Shown here piece after piece: positions 43,943-53,267 of a stretch of 55,946 bases of DNA. The first letter of the stretch is position 1. Each line of letters starts with the position of its first letter. This stretch comes from Bacteroidota bacterium (GTDB lineage: Bacteria; Bacteroidota; Bacteroidia; Cytophagales; Cyclobacteriaceae), in assembly GCA_023417065.1 (NCBI GenBank), contig JAEZGH010000148.1, positions 1 to 55,946 of the forward strand, read 5' to 3'. Made by a program: the position numbers and the translations under genes. The notes below the pieces were generated by a model. It was not told the DNA's origin. It was given only the letters and a program-made list of their open reading frames with translations, and did no database searches.

Positions 43943-46900
43943 ATGAAAAAAACCGTCCAATTCCTTCCTTACCGGGTTGTCAAAATCGCCAGGCTTAATC
44001 AACTCCGGGAGACCGTGGAAAATCTCGAATTACAAATTTCCGCAGCGCGAAGCTTTGTCAAGGAAATTGAAAGTGGCAATCTTTCTGATGAGCTCGACAA
44101 GAGCCTGCTTTTGAAAGAAAACCAGAACGCATTGGGAGCGTCGCTGATCAGCATGCGCGACCAGATGAAAAAAATTGCCGAGAACGAGAAGAGGCGCAAC
44201 TGGGCAACAGAAGGCCTCGCCAAATTCGTAGACATCCTGAGATCGAACAATGATAACCTCAATGAACTCGGACAGGTTATCATCAGCAACATCGTCAAGT
44301 ACACGGATTCAAATCAGGGGTCAATCTTTATCCTCAATGATGAAGACTCTTCCAACGTTCATCTTGAGATGATCGCGTGCTACGCTTATGGGCGAAAGAA
44401 GCACATTCAAAAAACTATTGCCGTAGGCGAAGGAATGATCGGCCAGTGTGTGTTGGAAAAGAACACCGTTTACATGACCCACCTGCCAAAAGACTATCTG
44501 AAAATTACGTCAGGATTGGGTGAAGCTCTGCCGAAGAATCTATTAATCGTCCCCCTAAAGGTAAATGATACCGTATATGGCGCCATCGAACTCGCGTCAT
44601 TCAATATATTTGAAAACCACCATCGTGAGTTTCTCGAAAAACTCGCCGAGAGCATCGCATCAACCGTAGCGAATGTAAGAGTAAACGAGAAGACCAGGAA
44701 GCTGCTTCATGAGACACAGGAGCAAGCCGAGCTTGTGCGTTCGCAGGAAGAAGAAATGCGCCAGAACATGGAAGAACTGGCTGCGACGCAGGAAGAAATG
44801 CAGCGCATTCTCAGGGAAGTCGAAGGAAAGGAAGCCTACCTTAGTCAGGTGCTGAATGTTTCGAAAGACGCAATCTTTACCATCGACCGAAGCTACAAAT
44901 TGACCACCTGGAATAAGGCATTCGCGGGAACCCTTGAGCAGTTTGGTCTGAAGCTCGATAAGGGAATGGATACACTGGACTGGTACCAGGGCGAAGAACG
45001 CACAAACCAGAAAAAGCTTTATGATCGCGCCTTCGACGGAGAGTCGTTTGAATTTACACTGAGCAGCGAGCGAAACGGAAGTACGCACTATCACTTGTCA
45101 ACATATGCACCATTGCGAAAAGACAATGGTGACATCTACGAGATCGTGTGCTTTGCCAAAGACATCACGGCAATGATGGTCGCACAAAAGAGTGCGGAAA
45201 AAATGCGGGATGAAGCTCAGCAGCAGGCTGAAGCACTAAAGGCTCAGGAAGAAGAATTGCGCCAGAATATGGAGGAGCTTTCCGCCACGCAGGACGAAAT
45301 GCAACGTATTCTCAGGGAAGTCGAAAATAAGGAAGCGTATCTCAGCCAGGTTCTCAATGTTTCGTCAGATTCGATCTTTACCGTTGACCGTGAGTACAAG
45401 CTGGTAAGCTGGAACACTGGCTTCGCAAAAACACTGGAGCAGTACGGCCTGCAGCTTCAAAAAGGGATGGATACGCTGGCATGGTACCAGGGCGAAGATT
45501 ACGCGAAGCAGAAGGGATATTATGACCGCGCACTGAACGGCGAGTCTTTTGACTTCACTTTGACGAGTGAACAAAACGGCGAAACGATATATCACCTCTC
45601 ATTATACGCACCATTACGACGCGAGAATGGGGAAGTCTTTGAAGCAGCATGCTTTGCCAAGGATGTTACGCCAATGGTTAAGGCACAAAAGACTGCAGAA
45701 CGACTATATCAGGAAGCGCAAAACCAGTCGGAAGAACTCAAGGCCCAGGAAGAAGAGCTGCGTCAGAACATGGAAGAACTTTCCGCGACGCAGGATGAGA
45801 TGCAGCGGATTATGCGCGAACTGGAAACAAAGGAGAAGTATGTGAATCAACTCCTGAACGTATCCAAAGATGCTATTTATTCCGTCAACAAAGAATACAA
45901 ACTTGTTAGCTGGAACCAGGCTTTCGCCGCCACCCTTGAGAAGTTCGGATTAAAACTCGAAAAGGGAATGAGTACCATCGACTGGTACCCCGAAGAAGAA
46001 CGCGTCGCGCAGAAGAAGATTTATGAACGCGCATTCAAAGGTGAATCCTTCGAAATAACCGCATCGAGTGATCAAAACGGAGTCGAATTCCACCACCTGT
46101 CCGTCTTTGCTCCGCTTAAGGACGAAGCTGGTGAAGTGTATGAAGTTGCTGTCTTTGCTAAGGATGTAACCACCATAACCAGGACGCAGAAGGAAGCTGA
46201 GAGACTCGCCCGCGAAGCGAAGTTGAACGAGACCTATTTGGATTCTCTTATCAATGCATCAAAGGATGCAATCTTTACGCTCGACAAAGAATTCAAGTTA
46301 ATCAGCTTCAACAACGGGTTCAGCGAAGGTGTACGGGCAATGGGAATAAACCTTGAGAAAGGATTTAAGATGCTTGATCTGTTTCCGGACAAAAAACAGA
46401 AATCAGAACAGCGCGCACTCTATGAACGGGCATTCAAGGGGGAAATCTTCGAGGTGACCAGCGAATTCAATTTTGACGGGCAGATATCGTATTATAATTC
46501 GTCCTTTTCACCCCTCAGAAACGAAAAAGGGGAAATCTATGCAATTGCTGTATTCGGACGAGATATGACTGAACTTATTTCGAGTAAGAATGCAGCAGAA
46601 CGGCTGGCGAAGGAAACGAAAGAAGCCAACGAAGAAATGAAAGCGCAGGAAGAGGAACTGCGCCAGAATATGGAAGAATTATCAGCTACCCAGGAGGAAA
46701 TGCAACGAATCATGGCGGAGCTGGAGGTGAAGAATCACTACACTACCGAACTATTAAACGCGACTGATGACGGAATTTTCACCATCAACAGAGAATACCG
46801 AATTGAAAGCTGGAACAAGACTTTCGAGGATTCCATGGCGCAGTACGGTACGAAAATCACAAAGGGCCTCAACACCCTCGATTGGTACGCTGAAGGTAAA

Positions 46901-47131
46901 CAAAGAAAAGATCAAATCGCCGTCTTTGAACGCGTCTTTGCTGGTGAGACCATCGCATCTACCTATGCGAGTGACGTCAACGGAGAAACGTATCACTTCA
47001 AAAACGTGCTCAAGCCAATCAGAAACAAGGCCGGTGAAATCATTGAGATTGCCATGATCACCCGCGACGTTACCGACACGGCTCAGGCCGCGGCCGGCAA
47101 AGCTTCACGTCAGGGGAAGAATAGCAAATAA
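43943..47131 (+). CDS. Soluble multi-sensor protein: GAF plus five PAS domains, no output domain
   Basis: 1062 residues with no signal peptide or membrane helix. An N-terminal coiled coil (about 15-95) leads to a GAF domain (about 100-246), then PAS domains at about 306-411, 473-580, 640-748, 766-880 and 936-1045. Each has a DAIFTxDxxYKLxxWN-like start and an E-V-FAKDVT-like end. Coiled-coil connectors with QEEELRQNMEELSATQxEMQRI begin near residues 273, 440, 607 and 907; the first three are exactly 167 residues apart. No histidine kinase, GGDEF, EAL, HAMP or methyl-accepting signalling core follows, and the protein ends TAQAAAGKASRQGKNSK. It may transmit a redox or ligand signal to a separate partner or form filaments. 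It stands as a single-gene unit. Confidence 0.92.
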   Translation: MKKTVQFLPYRVVKIARLNQLRETVENLELQISAARSFVKEIESGNLSDELDKSLLLKENQNALGASLISMRDQMKKIAENEKRRNWATEGLAKFVDILRSNNDNLNELGQVIISNIVKYTDSNQGSIFILNDEDSSNVHLEMIACYAYGRKKHIQKTIAVGEGMIGQCVLEKNTVYMTHLPKDYLKITSGLGEALPKNLLIVPLKVNDTVYGAIELASFNIFENHHREFLEKLAESIASTVANVRVNEKTRKLLHETQEQAELVRSQEEEMRQNMEELAATQEEMQRILREVEGKEAYLSQVLNVSKDAIFTIDRSYKLTTWNKAFAGTLEQFGLKLDKGMDTLDWYQGEERTNQKKLYDRAFDGESFEFTLSSERNGSTHYHLSTYAPLRKDNGDIYEIVCFAKDITAMMVAQKSAEKMRDEAQQQAEALKAQEEELRQNMEELSATQDEMQRILREVENKEAYLSQVLNVSSDSIFTVDREYKLVSWNTGFAKTLEQYGLQLQKGMDTLAWYQGEDYAKQKGYYDRALNGESFDFTLTSEQNGETIYHLSLYAPLRRENGEVFEAACFAKDVTPMVKAQKTAERLYQEAQNQSEELKAQEEELRQNMEELSATQDEMQRIMRELETKEKYVNQLLNVSKDAIYSVNKEYKLVSWNQAFAATLEKFGLKLEKGMSTIDWYPEEERVAQKKIYERAFKGESFEITASSDQNGVEFHHLSVFAPLKDEAGEVYEVAVFAKDVTTITRTQKEAERLAREAKLNETYLDSLINASKDAIFTLDKEFKLISFNNGFSEGVRAMGINLEKGFKMLDLFPDKKQKSEQRALYERAFKGEIFEVTSEFNFDGQISYYNSSFSPLRNEKGEIYAIAVFGRDMTELISSKNAAERLAKETKEANEEMKAQEEELRQNMEELSATQEEMQRIMAELEVKNHYTTELLNATDDGIFTINREYRIESWNKTFEDSMAQYGTKITKGLNTLDWYAEGKQRKDQIAVFERVFAGETIASTYASDVNGETYHFKNVLKPIRNKAGEIIEIAMITRDVTDTAQAAAGKASRQGKNSK

Positions 47132-47155
47132 GTAAAGTACCGTTCATCCATAAGC

Positions 47156-47196
47156 AAAATGCCGGACACGCCAATCGTAGTCGTGTCCGGCATTTT
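47156..47196. terminator. Bidirectional terminator between the multi-PAS and rnk-like genes
   Basis: A perfect 15-bp stem: AAAATGCCGGACACG (47156-47170) and CGTGTCCGGCATTTT (47182-47196), loop 11. A-tract and T-tract flank the GC-rich stem, so it works for both convergent genes. Confidence 0.92.
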
Positions 47197-47208
47197 CATT
47201 TTATAGAC

Positions 47209-47619
47209 CTACAAATGGTAATGTCCTACCGCCTCGGGTTGATAAAGGATCTTCACGACTTCGAAGTGTCCGACGCCATGAGGTACTTTCCAGGAAACCT
47301 TGTCACCCACGCGACGTCCCAGCAAGGCCGAACCGATAGGCGAAAACACGGAAATCTTTCCCTCCTTGCCATCGGCGTCCTGAGGATATGTGATCGTAAC
47401 CTCCGCCTGACGTCCCCTCGTCACTTCCTTCAGCAGCACGCGCGAGTTCATCGTGATGACGTCGGCAGACATATTCTCCTGCGACAACATCTTAGCCGTC
47501 TTGAACTTGTTGTTCAATTGATTTACGATCTCAGGCATCTTCTCCGTTAGCGAAGAAAATCCCATCAAGCCCGTCAGTCGCTGGTAGTCATTTGTCGTTA
47601 TAAGTATTCTGTCTTCCAT
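47209..47619 (-). CDS. GreA/GreB C-terminal-domain protein (Rnk-like)
   Basis: 136 residues from the Met at 47619; upstream in-frame Mets would add a peptide read from intergenic sequence. The N-terminal half is a short coiled coil (YQRLTGLMGFSSLTEKMPEIVNQLNNKF), too short for the acidic finger of GreA/GreB. The C-terminal half has the FKBP-like fold of the family: ITYPQDADGKEGKISVFSPIGSALLGRRVGDKVSWKVPHG. This is the layout of Rnk, which binds RNA polymerase and can compete with GreA/GreB/DksA without cleaving RNA. It is convergent with the multi-PAS gene. Notable because greB itself is broken elsewhere in the window. Confidence 0.87.
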   Translation of the reverse strand: MEDRILITTNDYQRLTGLMGFSSLTEKMPEIVNQLNNKFKTAKMLSQENMSADVITMNSRVLLKEVTRGRQAEVTITYPQDADGKEGKISVFSPIGSALLGRRVGDKVSWKVPHGVGHFEVVKILYQPEAVGHYHL

Positions 47620-48007
47620 GGTTCTGATTTTTTCAATTCGATGCAGAGGCATTATCCATGCCAGATAATCATGCCTAATTCGCCTTGTCTCCGCAAGCAA
47701 TCGACACAATTGATGAGGACAAACTCCCCATTGAGGAACAATACCCCATCGGATCAGATAAAAAATCAAAATTTCGACCTCCGCTCCTTTTGCGGGCCGT
47801 GAAATTTCAAAGGCGTAACTCTCGGGAGACGCCTAATTGCCCAAACCGACAATCCAGTCCCAAATCCCGGCAGAAACTCCATGCCGTCAACACACATTTG
47901 GCGGAATTTATCGAAGAATACCCGCGTGTTATCGAAGAATACCCGCGTGGCAATTTTTGAATTTTGTCCGGATTCCTTTAGCTTACGTTTACCATAACCC
48001 GAAGCCG
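47620..48007. other. Divergent intergenic region with a tandem repeat
   Basis: Lies between the rnk-like start and the small membrane protein. Frames through it (for example from ATG 47837) give low-complexity arginine-rich peptides that include the 21-bp repeat and do not look like protein. No clear promoter consensus. Confidence 0.35.
47908..47949. repeat. Two perfect 21-bp tandem copies
   Basis: The unit starts TTATCGAAGAATACCCGCGT and ends in G. It occurs at 47908-47928 and again directly at 47929-47949 with no mismatch. With only two copies and no spacer it is not CRISPR. It lies about 60 bases before the probable start of the membrane protein, where a regulator could bind in tandem. 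Confidence 0.85.
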
Positions 48008-48550
48008 TTGACGAAAATCGCCTCCATAGGATTCGTATGCATCCTCGTGCTCAATACGATGGGTTATTTTGGTGCATTTCTCGGACTCCATTTGCGCAAC
48101 GACATCGCCATGAGCCACGCTCTGGATGCCGATATTTACGAGCCATCCAACACGCTTACTATTCAATTCCCGGTTTCTATCCCGTATATGCCGGACCAGG
48201 ATGAGTTTGAACGCGTAAAAGGGGAATTTGAACACAACGGAAATCACTACCGCCTTGTAAAGCAGAAGTACGCACGCGACACGCTCACTGTAGTTTGCGT
48301 TCTCGACCCCCAGCACAAAAAGATTGACCTCGCCCTCGCTGACTACATTACTTCCCTCCTCGATAAGACTGCGGACGCGAAATCAACAACAAAATTTCAG
48401 GTCAGCTTCATAAAAGACTATATAAGCAATCCATTTGAAATCGATTCATACACATCAGGCTGGGCATTGTCAGTAAACTGCATCCCGACTGACCAGCAAC
48501 TGAACCCCACTTACATTTCCTCCATACTGCGACCTCCGGATTTCACTTAA
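48008..48550 (+). CDS. Small membrane-anchored protein of unknown function
   Basis: A TTG at 48008 gives TKIASIGFVCILVLNTMGYFGAFLGL, one membrane helix right at the N-terminus, followed by about 150 residues of periplasmic or extracytoplasmic domain. That domain (LTIQFPVSIPYMPDQDEFERVKGEFEHNGNHYRLVKQKYARDTLTVVCVLD, then HKKIDLALADYITSLLD) looks well ordered. An in-frame ATG at 47837 would add 57 unlikely residues read through the tandem repeat; I prefer the TTG. I recall similar short proteins near TonB receptors in other Bacteroidota but cannot name a family. It is 147 bases upstream of the CMD/TonB operon in the same direction and may be linked to it. Confidence 0.65.
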   Translation: MTKIASIGFVCILVLNTMGYFGAFLGLHLRNDIAMSHALDADIYEPSNTLTIQFPVSIPYMPDQDEFERVKGEFEHNGNHYRLVKQKYARDTLTVVCVLDPQHKKIDLALADYITSLLDKTADAKSTTKFQVSFIKDYISNPFEIDSYTSGWALSVNCIPTDQQLNPTYISSILRPPDFT

Positions 48551-48697
48551 CGACCTCCATCCTTCTATGCTTTCGAATCCATAGCGCCTGCGGTAATGGT
48601 TCCTCCATTCCGCCACGTAATGGTGCATTATTTCATTTCATCACGGCCTGATAGTCCTACTGTCAGACCACAGAACCATATATAGCCAAACACGACG

Positions 48698-49261
48698 ATG
48701 CCACACATCCCTCTGGAAGATCATCTACCAGGCATAACCGGCCTGTTGGAATATAGAACAGACACAGCGGACCCCATTCGCGAACTGACCCAGTTCCTTT
48801 TACGGGGTCCCTCCACCCTAACTGAAGCGGAACGGGAACTCATCGCAACGATTGTATCCCACGGCAATGAATGCAGATTCTGCACCACTGCTCACACCGC
48901 AGCGGCAGACAAACTGCTGGGAGAATGTGATACCACACGTGCTATCAAAGTCAACCCCGAAACTGCCCCAGTGAGTGAAAAGATGAAAGCCCTTCTTTTC
49001 ATTGCGCAACAGGTTCAGCAAAATGGTAAAGCAGTCACAGCCGATGCAGTAATGCGCGCAAAAAACGCCGGCGCTACAGATGTCGAAATCCACGACACGG
49101 TTTTGATTGCCGCATTATTCTGCCTCTATAACCGTTACGTCGACGGCCTTGCGACGAACCTCCCCGAAAGCAACACATATTATGATACCCTCGCAGAACG
49201 CCTTGTAACAAATGGGTACAAACGCCTGCCGCAGGGATATGATCACCTCAAAAAATCCTAA
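48698..49261 (+). CDS. Carboxymuconolactone decarboxylase/AhpD-like protein 1
   Basis: 187 residues, cytoplasmic by pattern. The AhpD core is AERELIATIVSHGNECRFCTTAH, with redox cysteines C59 and C62 and H66; HDTVLIAALFCLYNRYVDGLAT is the second conserved block. AhpD-type members are thiol peroxidases; true CMD enzymes lack the CxxC pair, so a peroxidase or thiol-redox role is more likely than muconolactone decarboxylation. The CxxC and His occupy the same residue numbers in the other two copies. It is the first gene of a tight operon, 18 bases before the TonB receptor. The N-terminus (PLEDHLPGITGLLEYR) differs most from the other two. Confidence 0.88.
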   Translation: MPHIPLEDHLPGITGLLEYRTDTADPIRELTQFLLRGPSTLTEAERELIATIVSHGNECRFCTTAHTAAADKLLGECDTTRAIKVNPETAPVSEKMKALLFIAQQVQQNGKAVTADAVMRAKNAGATDVEIHDTVLIAALFCLYNRYVDGLATNLPESNTYYDTLAERLVTNGYKRLPQGYDHLKKS

Positions 49262-49279
49262 CCTACTTCGAATACCCCA

Positions 49280-52042
49280 ATGAAAACCTTTATACTCCTA
49301 ACACTGATACTGACCTGCACAACAGCATTCGGTCAGACAATAAGAATAACCGGAACAGTCACCGACGACCAGGGGAATACCCTCGCCGGTGCGAATGTCA
49401 TCGTGAAAGGCAAAGTTACTGGTACGGTCACAGACGCTTCCGGAAGATTTGACTTTAGCACCACGCAATCCCCGCCCTTTACCATTATCATCTCAATGGT
49501 CGGTTTCCAGAAACAGGAAATTGAAGTGACGGATGGATTGCGTGAAATATCAGTTCAACTAATAGAATCCACCGACGTGATGAATGAGGTGGTGGTATCC
49601 GCGTCACGAATTGAGGAAAGCATCCTTCAATCACCGGTGAGCATTGAAAAAATGGATCTTCGCGACATCCAGCAAACTCCGTCTGTGTCTTTTTATGACG
49701 CGCTGGAAAACCTCAAAGGGGTTGAGATGGTGACAAGTGGACTTACCTTTAAGCAGATCAACACACGCGGGTTCAACCATACCGGGAACTCGCGATTTCT
49801 GCAATTGGTAGACGGCGTCGACAATCAGACTCCCGGACTTGGGTTCTCCATAGGGAATATGTTTGGCTCCTCAGACATCGACATGGAAAGCGCTGAACTG
49901 ATACCCGGCGCAGCGTCCGCACTTTATGGTCCGGTGGCATTCAATGGTGTTCTCATGATGCGGACAAAAGATCCGTTTCAATACCAGGGCCTGAGCGCGC
50001 AGATTAAAGTGGGAGCCAACCACTTTAACGAGACATACACGGATCCGCACATCCTCAGCGATTTTGCAATACGTTATGCAAAGGCATTCAACAACAAATT
50101 CGCCTTCAAGGTAAATGCTTCCTATTTTTCAGGACTGGACTTCTTTGCAACGGACTATACTGACGTTGATCCGGGCACTCCGGCAGAACAGCGCGGTGAT
50201 AACAACCCGGCCCGCAACGCGCTGAACATTTACGGAGATGACGAAGCCCGTACCATCGAAAATGTCGGGCGCGTTTCACGTACGGGATATGAGGAACGCC
50301 ACGTCACGGACTACAATGTTTACAGTCTGAAGCTCAACGGCGCTTTGCATTACCGCATCACGGAAAACATGGTGGCGAGCTACCAGTATAATTTCGGTAA
50401 GGGCACCGCCAACTACACGGGAAGCAATCGCTTTTCGATCAACAACTTCACCCTTCAGCAGCACCGGCTTGAACTTCGCGGCGCAAAATACTTCCTCCGT
50501 GGCTACTCGACCATTGAGGACTCACACGATTCGTACAACGCAAAAGGCCTGGGACAACTCCTGACAAAGACGTGGGTTCGCGACTTCGACGGTAACGTCG
50601 TTCCCGAAAATCAGGCTGATGACATGTGGTACTCACGGTACGAACAGGCGTTTCTCGGAAACATAAACGGCGTTACCCCCGGAAGTCATACGGCAGCCAG
50701 ACAATTTGCCGACGAAGGCCGGTACCTGCCGGGAAGTCCGGAGTTCAACGCTCATAAAGAACGTCTGATCAAAACACAGGGACTCAGCGGCGCAGGTATT
50801 CTGAGTCAAAGCAAGCTATACCACGTAGAAGGCCAATACGATCTCTCGGAAGAAGTCGGATTCGTTGATGTGCTCATTGGTGGTAACTTCCGGCGCTATG
50901 ACATGTTTACCAACGGAACCTTATTTGACGACAAGGGCGGCAGCATCATCATTGATGAAGGCGGTGCGTTTCTGCAACTGGGTAAACGTCTCTTAAATGA
51001 AAAACTCAAGCTTGCCGGATCTATCCGATGGGACAAAAACCAGAATTTCAAAGGGCGTCTCACGCCCCGGGCTTCGGCAGTTTATACCGTCGCCGACAAC
51101 CATCATTTCAGAACATCATATCAGACCGGATTTCGCAATCCCACTCCGGGCGATCAATACATAAAACTGAATGCAGGCCCGATAACTATTCTGGGCGGCG
51201 TTCCTGACAACAGCCAGGGCATGACCGTATACCAGAATTCTTTCACCACGGCATCGCTGGGGCCGTTCTTCGGCGCGTTCCAGCAGGCCATGCAGCAAGG
51301 CAGTACACCTCAGGAAGCCATTATGCAGGCAAAAGACCTCCTTGTCAAATCAGACGTCGACTACATCAAACCGGAAAGAGTGAAAGTGTTTGAGATCGGA
51401 TACAAGGGACTTATCAACAACAACCTTGCGATAGATATAAATTACTACTACTCGAGTTATACAGACTTCCTGCTCAACCAGGTAGTAATGGAACCACAGA
51501 GTGCAGTGCTCGCACCCGACGGTTCGATTAATCCTGCAGCTGCAATGGATCTTCTCAATGGTGACAGTCATCTGTATCAGCTTTATACAAATGCCTCAGA
51601 TGTGGTTACAGCACAGGGAGCCACCATTGGCTTCACGTATAGCTTGCCAAAGAACTATCGCATCGGCGCCAATCTAACCATTGCAACATTCGATATCAAA
51701 GACGCTGATCCCAACAATGTTCCGGGTTTCAACACACCTGAATATAAAACTGCACTTACCTTCGGCAACACACGGGTCACCGACAACCTGGGATTCAATG
51801 TTGCCTGGAGATGGCAGGATACCTATGAATGGTACGGAACCTTCAACCAGATGCGCCCCGGAACTATTGAAGCATTCTCTATTGTCGATGCTCAGGTGAG
51901 CTACAAACTACTTCCTATAAAATCGACCGTGAAGATCGGGGCCAACAACGTCTTCAATAATCAGGTATATCAGGCTTATGGTTCACCATCGATCGGTGCG
52001 GTTTATTACGTAAGCTTGACCTTCGATCAACTGCTCCGATGA
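49280..52042 (+). CDS. TonB-dependent outer-membrane receptor (not SusC type)
   Basis: 920 residues with signal peptide KTFILLTLILTCTTAFGQ. A CarboxypepD_reg-like sandwich (ITGTVTDDQGNTLAGANVIV, about 22-100) precedes a TonB-box-like MNEVVVSASRIEE, then the plug (TPSVSFYDALENLKGVEM, FLQLVDGVDNQTPG, AELIPGAASALYGPVAFNGVLMMRTKDPF) and the barrel. It ends VYYVSLTFDQLLR; the last residue is Arg rather than the usual Phe. There is no SusD partner, so it is probably a receptor for a small ligand. Extracellular loops are long (for example around PQEAIMQAKDLLVKSDVDY). Its stop overlaps the MFS start (ATGA), linking outer- and inner-membrane transport of one substrate. Confidence 0.93.
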   Translation: MKTFILLTLILTCTTAFGQTIRITGTVTDDQGNTLAGANVIVKGKVTGTVTDASGRFDFSTTQSPPFTIIISMVGFQKQEIEVTDGLREISVQLIESTDVMNEVVVSASRIEESILQSPVSIEKMDLRDIQQTPSVSFYDALENLKGVEMVTSGLTFKQINTRGFNHTGNSRFLQLVDGVDNQTPGLGFSIGNMFGSSDIDMESAELIPGAASALYGPVAFNGVLMMRTKDPFQYQGLSAQIKVGANHFNETYTDPHILSDFAIRYAKAFNNKFAFKVNASYFSGLDFFATDYTDVDPGTPAEQRGDNNPARNALNIYGDDEARTIENVGRVSRTGYEERHVTDYNVYSLKLNGALHYRITENMVASYQYNFGKGTANYTGSNRFSINNFTLQQHRLELRGAKYFLRGYSTIEDSHDSYNAKGLGQLLTKTWVRDFDGNVVPENQADDMWYSRYEQAFLGNINGVTPGSHTAARQFADEGRYLPGSPEFNAHKERLIKTQGLSGAGILSQSKLYHVEGQYDLSEEVGFVDVLIGGNFRRYDMFTNGTLFDDKGGSIIIDEGGAFLQLGKRLLNEKLKLAGSIRWDKNQNFKGRLTPRASAVYTVADNHHFRTSYQTGFRNPTPGDQYIKLNAGPITILGGVPDNSQGMTVYQNSFTTASLGPFFGAFQQAMQQGSTPQEAIMQAKDLLVKSDVDYIKPERVKVFEIGYKGLINNNLAIDINYYYSSYTDFLLNQVVMEPQSAVLAPDGSINPAAAMDLLNGDSHLYQLYTNASDVVTAQGATIGFTYSLPKNYRIGANLTIATFDIKDADPNNVPGFNTPEYKTALTFGNTRVTDNLGFNVAWRWQDTYEWYGTFNQMRPGTIEAFSIVDAQVSYKLLPIKSTVKIGANNVFNNQVYQAYGSPSIGAVYYVSLTFDQLLR

Positions 52043-53265
52043 TGGCGACCGATTTAACATCAGTAAAGGCAGCAAGTGGTCCGCAAAAGATCGGTGTCGT
52101 TCTCTGGGCTTCTTTTGTGGTGTGCTTTCTATGCAATCTCTGTGCTGGGTTGATTTCAACCCTCATGTCTGCATACCTGCCCATGGTTGTTCAGGATCTT
52201 ACCGGAAAAACCAACGCAGAAGAACTGGGAACCATTAGTGCCTATATTCAATCATTGTACATCGCAGGCTGGGCGGCGGGCGGATTCTTCTGGGGCATGA
52301 TCAGCGATCGCATCGGCAGGGTACGCGCACTCGCATTTTCAATCGGATCATTGGGCCTCTTCACTTCAGCAATAGCAATAGCCCCCTCGTGGGAATATGT
52401 GGTGGCGCTGCGCCTGTGTGGTGGCCTCGCCGTGGGCGGGATCCTGGTAATCACACCAATGTTGCTCTATGAAATCTGGCCGCCGACGTCGAGAGCCGTT
52501 ATGATCGGGATTGATTCAATAGGCTTTCCAGTTGGAATATTTTCCTCGGGGGTGGTGACGCTACTCGTAACAGCGTGGCGTACTGCGTTCCTGACGGGGC
52601 TTATTCTTGTCGCACTTGGCATCATCGCCATGCTTATTCTTAAAGAATCCGGACACTGGCAGAACAGCAGGGAAAAACGCTCCGGAGTAATCACCGAACA
52701 CGATCGCGGCAACCTGATCAAGGGTTCAATCATTTTTGGATCGATGCTTATCGGCTTGTGGGGAATGTTTTCCTGGATACCCACGTGGGTTCAGAGTCTG
52801 CTCGGCACTGCCGATGGCCAGGACGAACGCGGCATCGCCATGATGCTACTCGGCGCTGGTGGTCTCGCCGGTGGTTTTACATCCGGATGGGTCTCGAATG
52901 CACTTGGCGTGCGCAAGGCGATGATCTTTTGCTTCAGCGGATGCATCGTGATGTCGGTGTTGCTATTTGGACTTAACAGCTCCTTTTCAACAGTGATCTT
53001 CGCAGAGCTTGCCCTGCTTTCATTCTTCTTCGGCATCAGCCAGGGATTATTGTCAATCTACATCCCCCAGCTGTTCCCGGTCAACATCCGGGGAACGTTT
53101 ACAGGAATTTGCTTCAATGTTGGAAGGATCATTACAGCGATAGCAATATTCTTTGTCGGATACCTCGTAACGTTCTTCCACGGCTACGGTAACACGCTGC
53201 TTGCGTTCGCGGCAATTTTTGTGATAGGAATTATAACAATGCTATTCTCAAACCAAAAGAACTAG
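52039..53265 (+). CDS. MFS transporter
   Basis: 408 residues with about 12 hydrophobic segments. Motif A GMISDRIGRVRAL follows helix 2 (GWAAGGFFW), and LRLCGGLAVGGILVITPMLLYEIWPPTSRAVMIGI resembles the helix 4-5 region of the aromatic-acid or sugar porter branches. FPVNIRGTFTGICFNVGRI near the C-terminus is also typical of acid:H+ symporter-like MFS proteins. The direction and substrate are not determined. It starts inside the receptor stop (ATGA) and ends 2 bases before the second CMD gene. The fit with the receptor suggests it carries the same ligand across the inner membrane. Confidence 0.92.
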   Translation: MMATDLTSVKAASGPQKIGVVLWASFVVCFLCNLCAGLISTLMSAYLPMVVQDLTGKTNAEELGTISAYIQSLYIAGWAAGGFFWGMISDRIGRVRALAFSIGSLGLFTSAIAIAPSWEYVVALRLCGGLAVGGILVITPMLLYEIWPPTSRAVMIGIDSIGFPVGIFSSGVVTLLVTAWRTAFLTGLILVALGIIAMLILKESGHWQNSREKRSGVITEHDRGNLIKGSIIFGSMLIGLWGMFSWIPTWVQSLLGTADGQDERGIAMMLLGAGGLAGGFTSGWVSNALGVRKAMIFCFSGCIVMSVLLFGLNSSFSTVIFAELALLSFFFGISQGLLSIYIPQLFPVNIRGTFTGICFNVGRIITAIAIFFVGYLVTFFHGYGNTLLAFAAIFVIGIITMLFSNQKN

Positions 53266-53267
53266 AT

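Noticed and set aside
47908..47949. CRISPR-like repeat
   Set aside because: Only two adjacent copies with no spacers; a plain tandem duplication.
47837..48007. N-terminal extension of the small membrane protein from ATG 47837
   Set aside because: It encodes Arg-rich peptide through the tandem repeat and would bury the N-terminal membrane helix; TTG at 48008 fits better.
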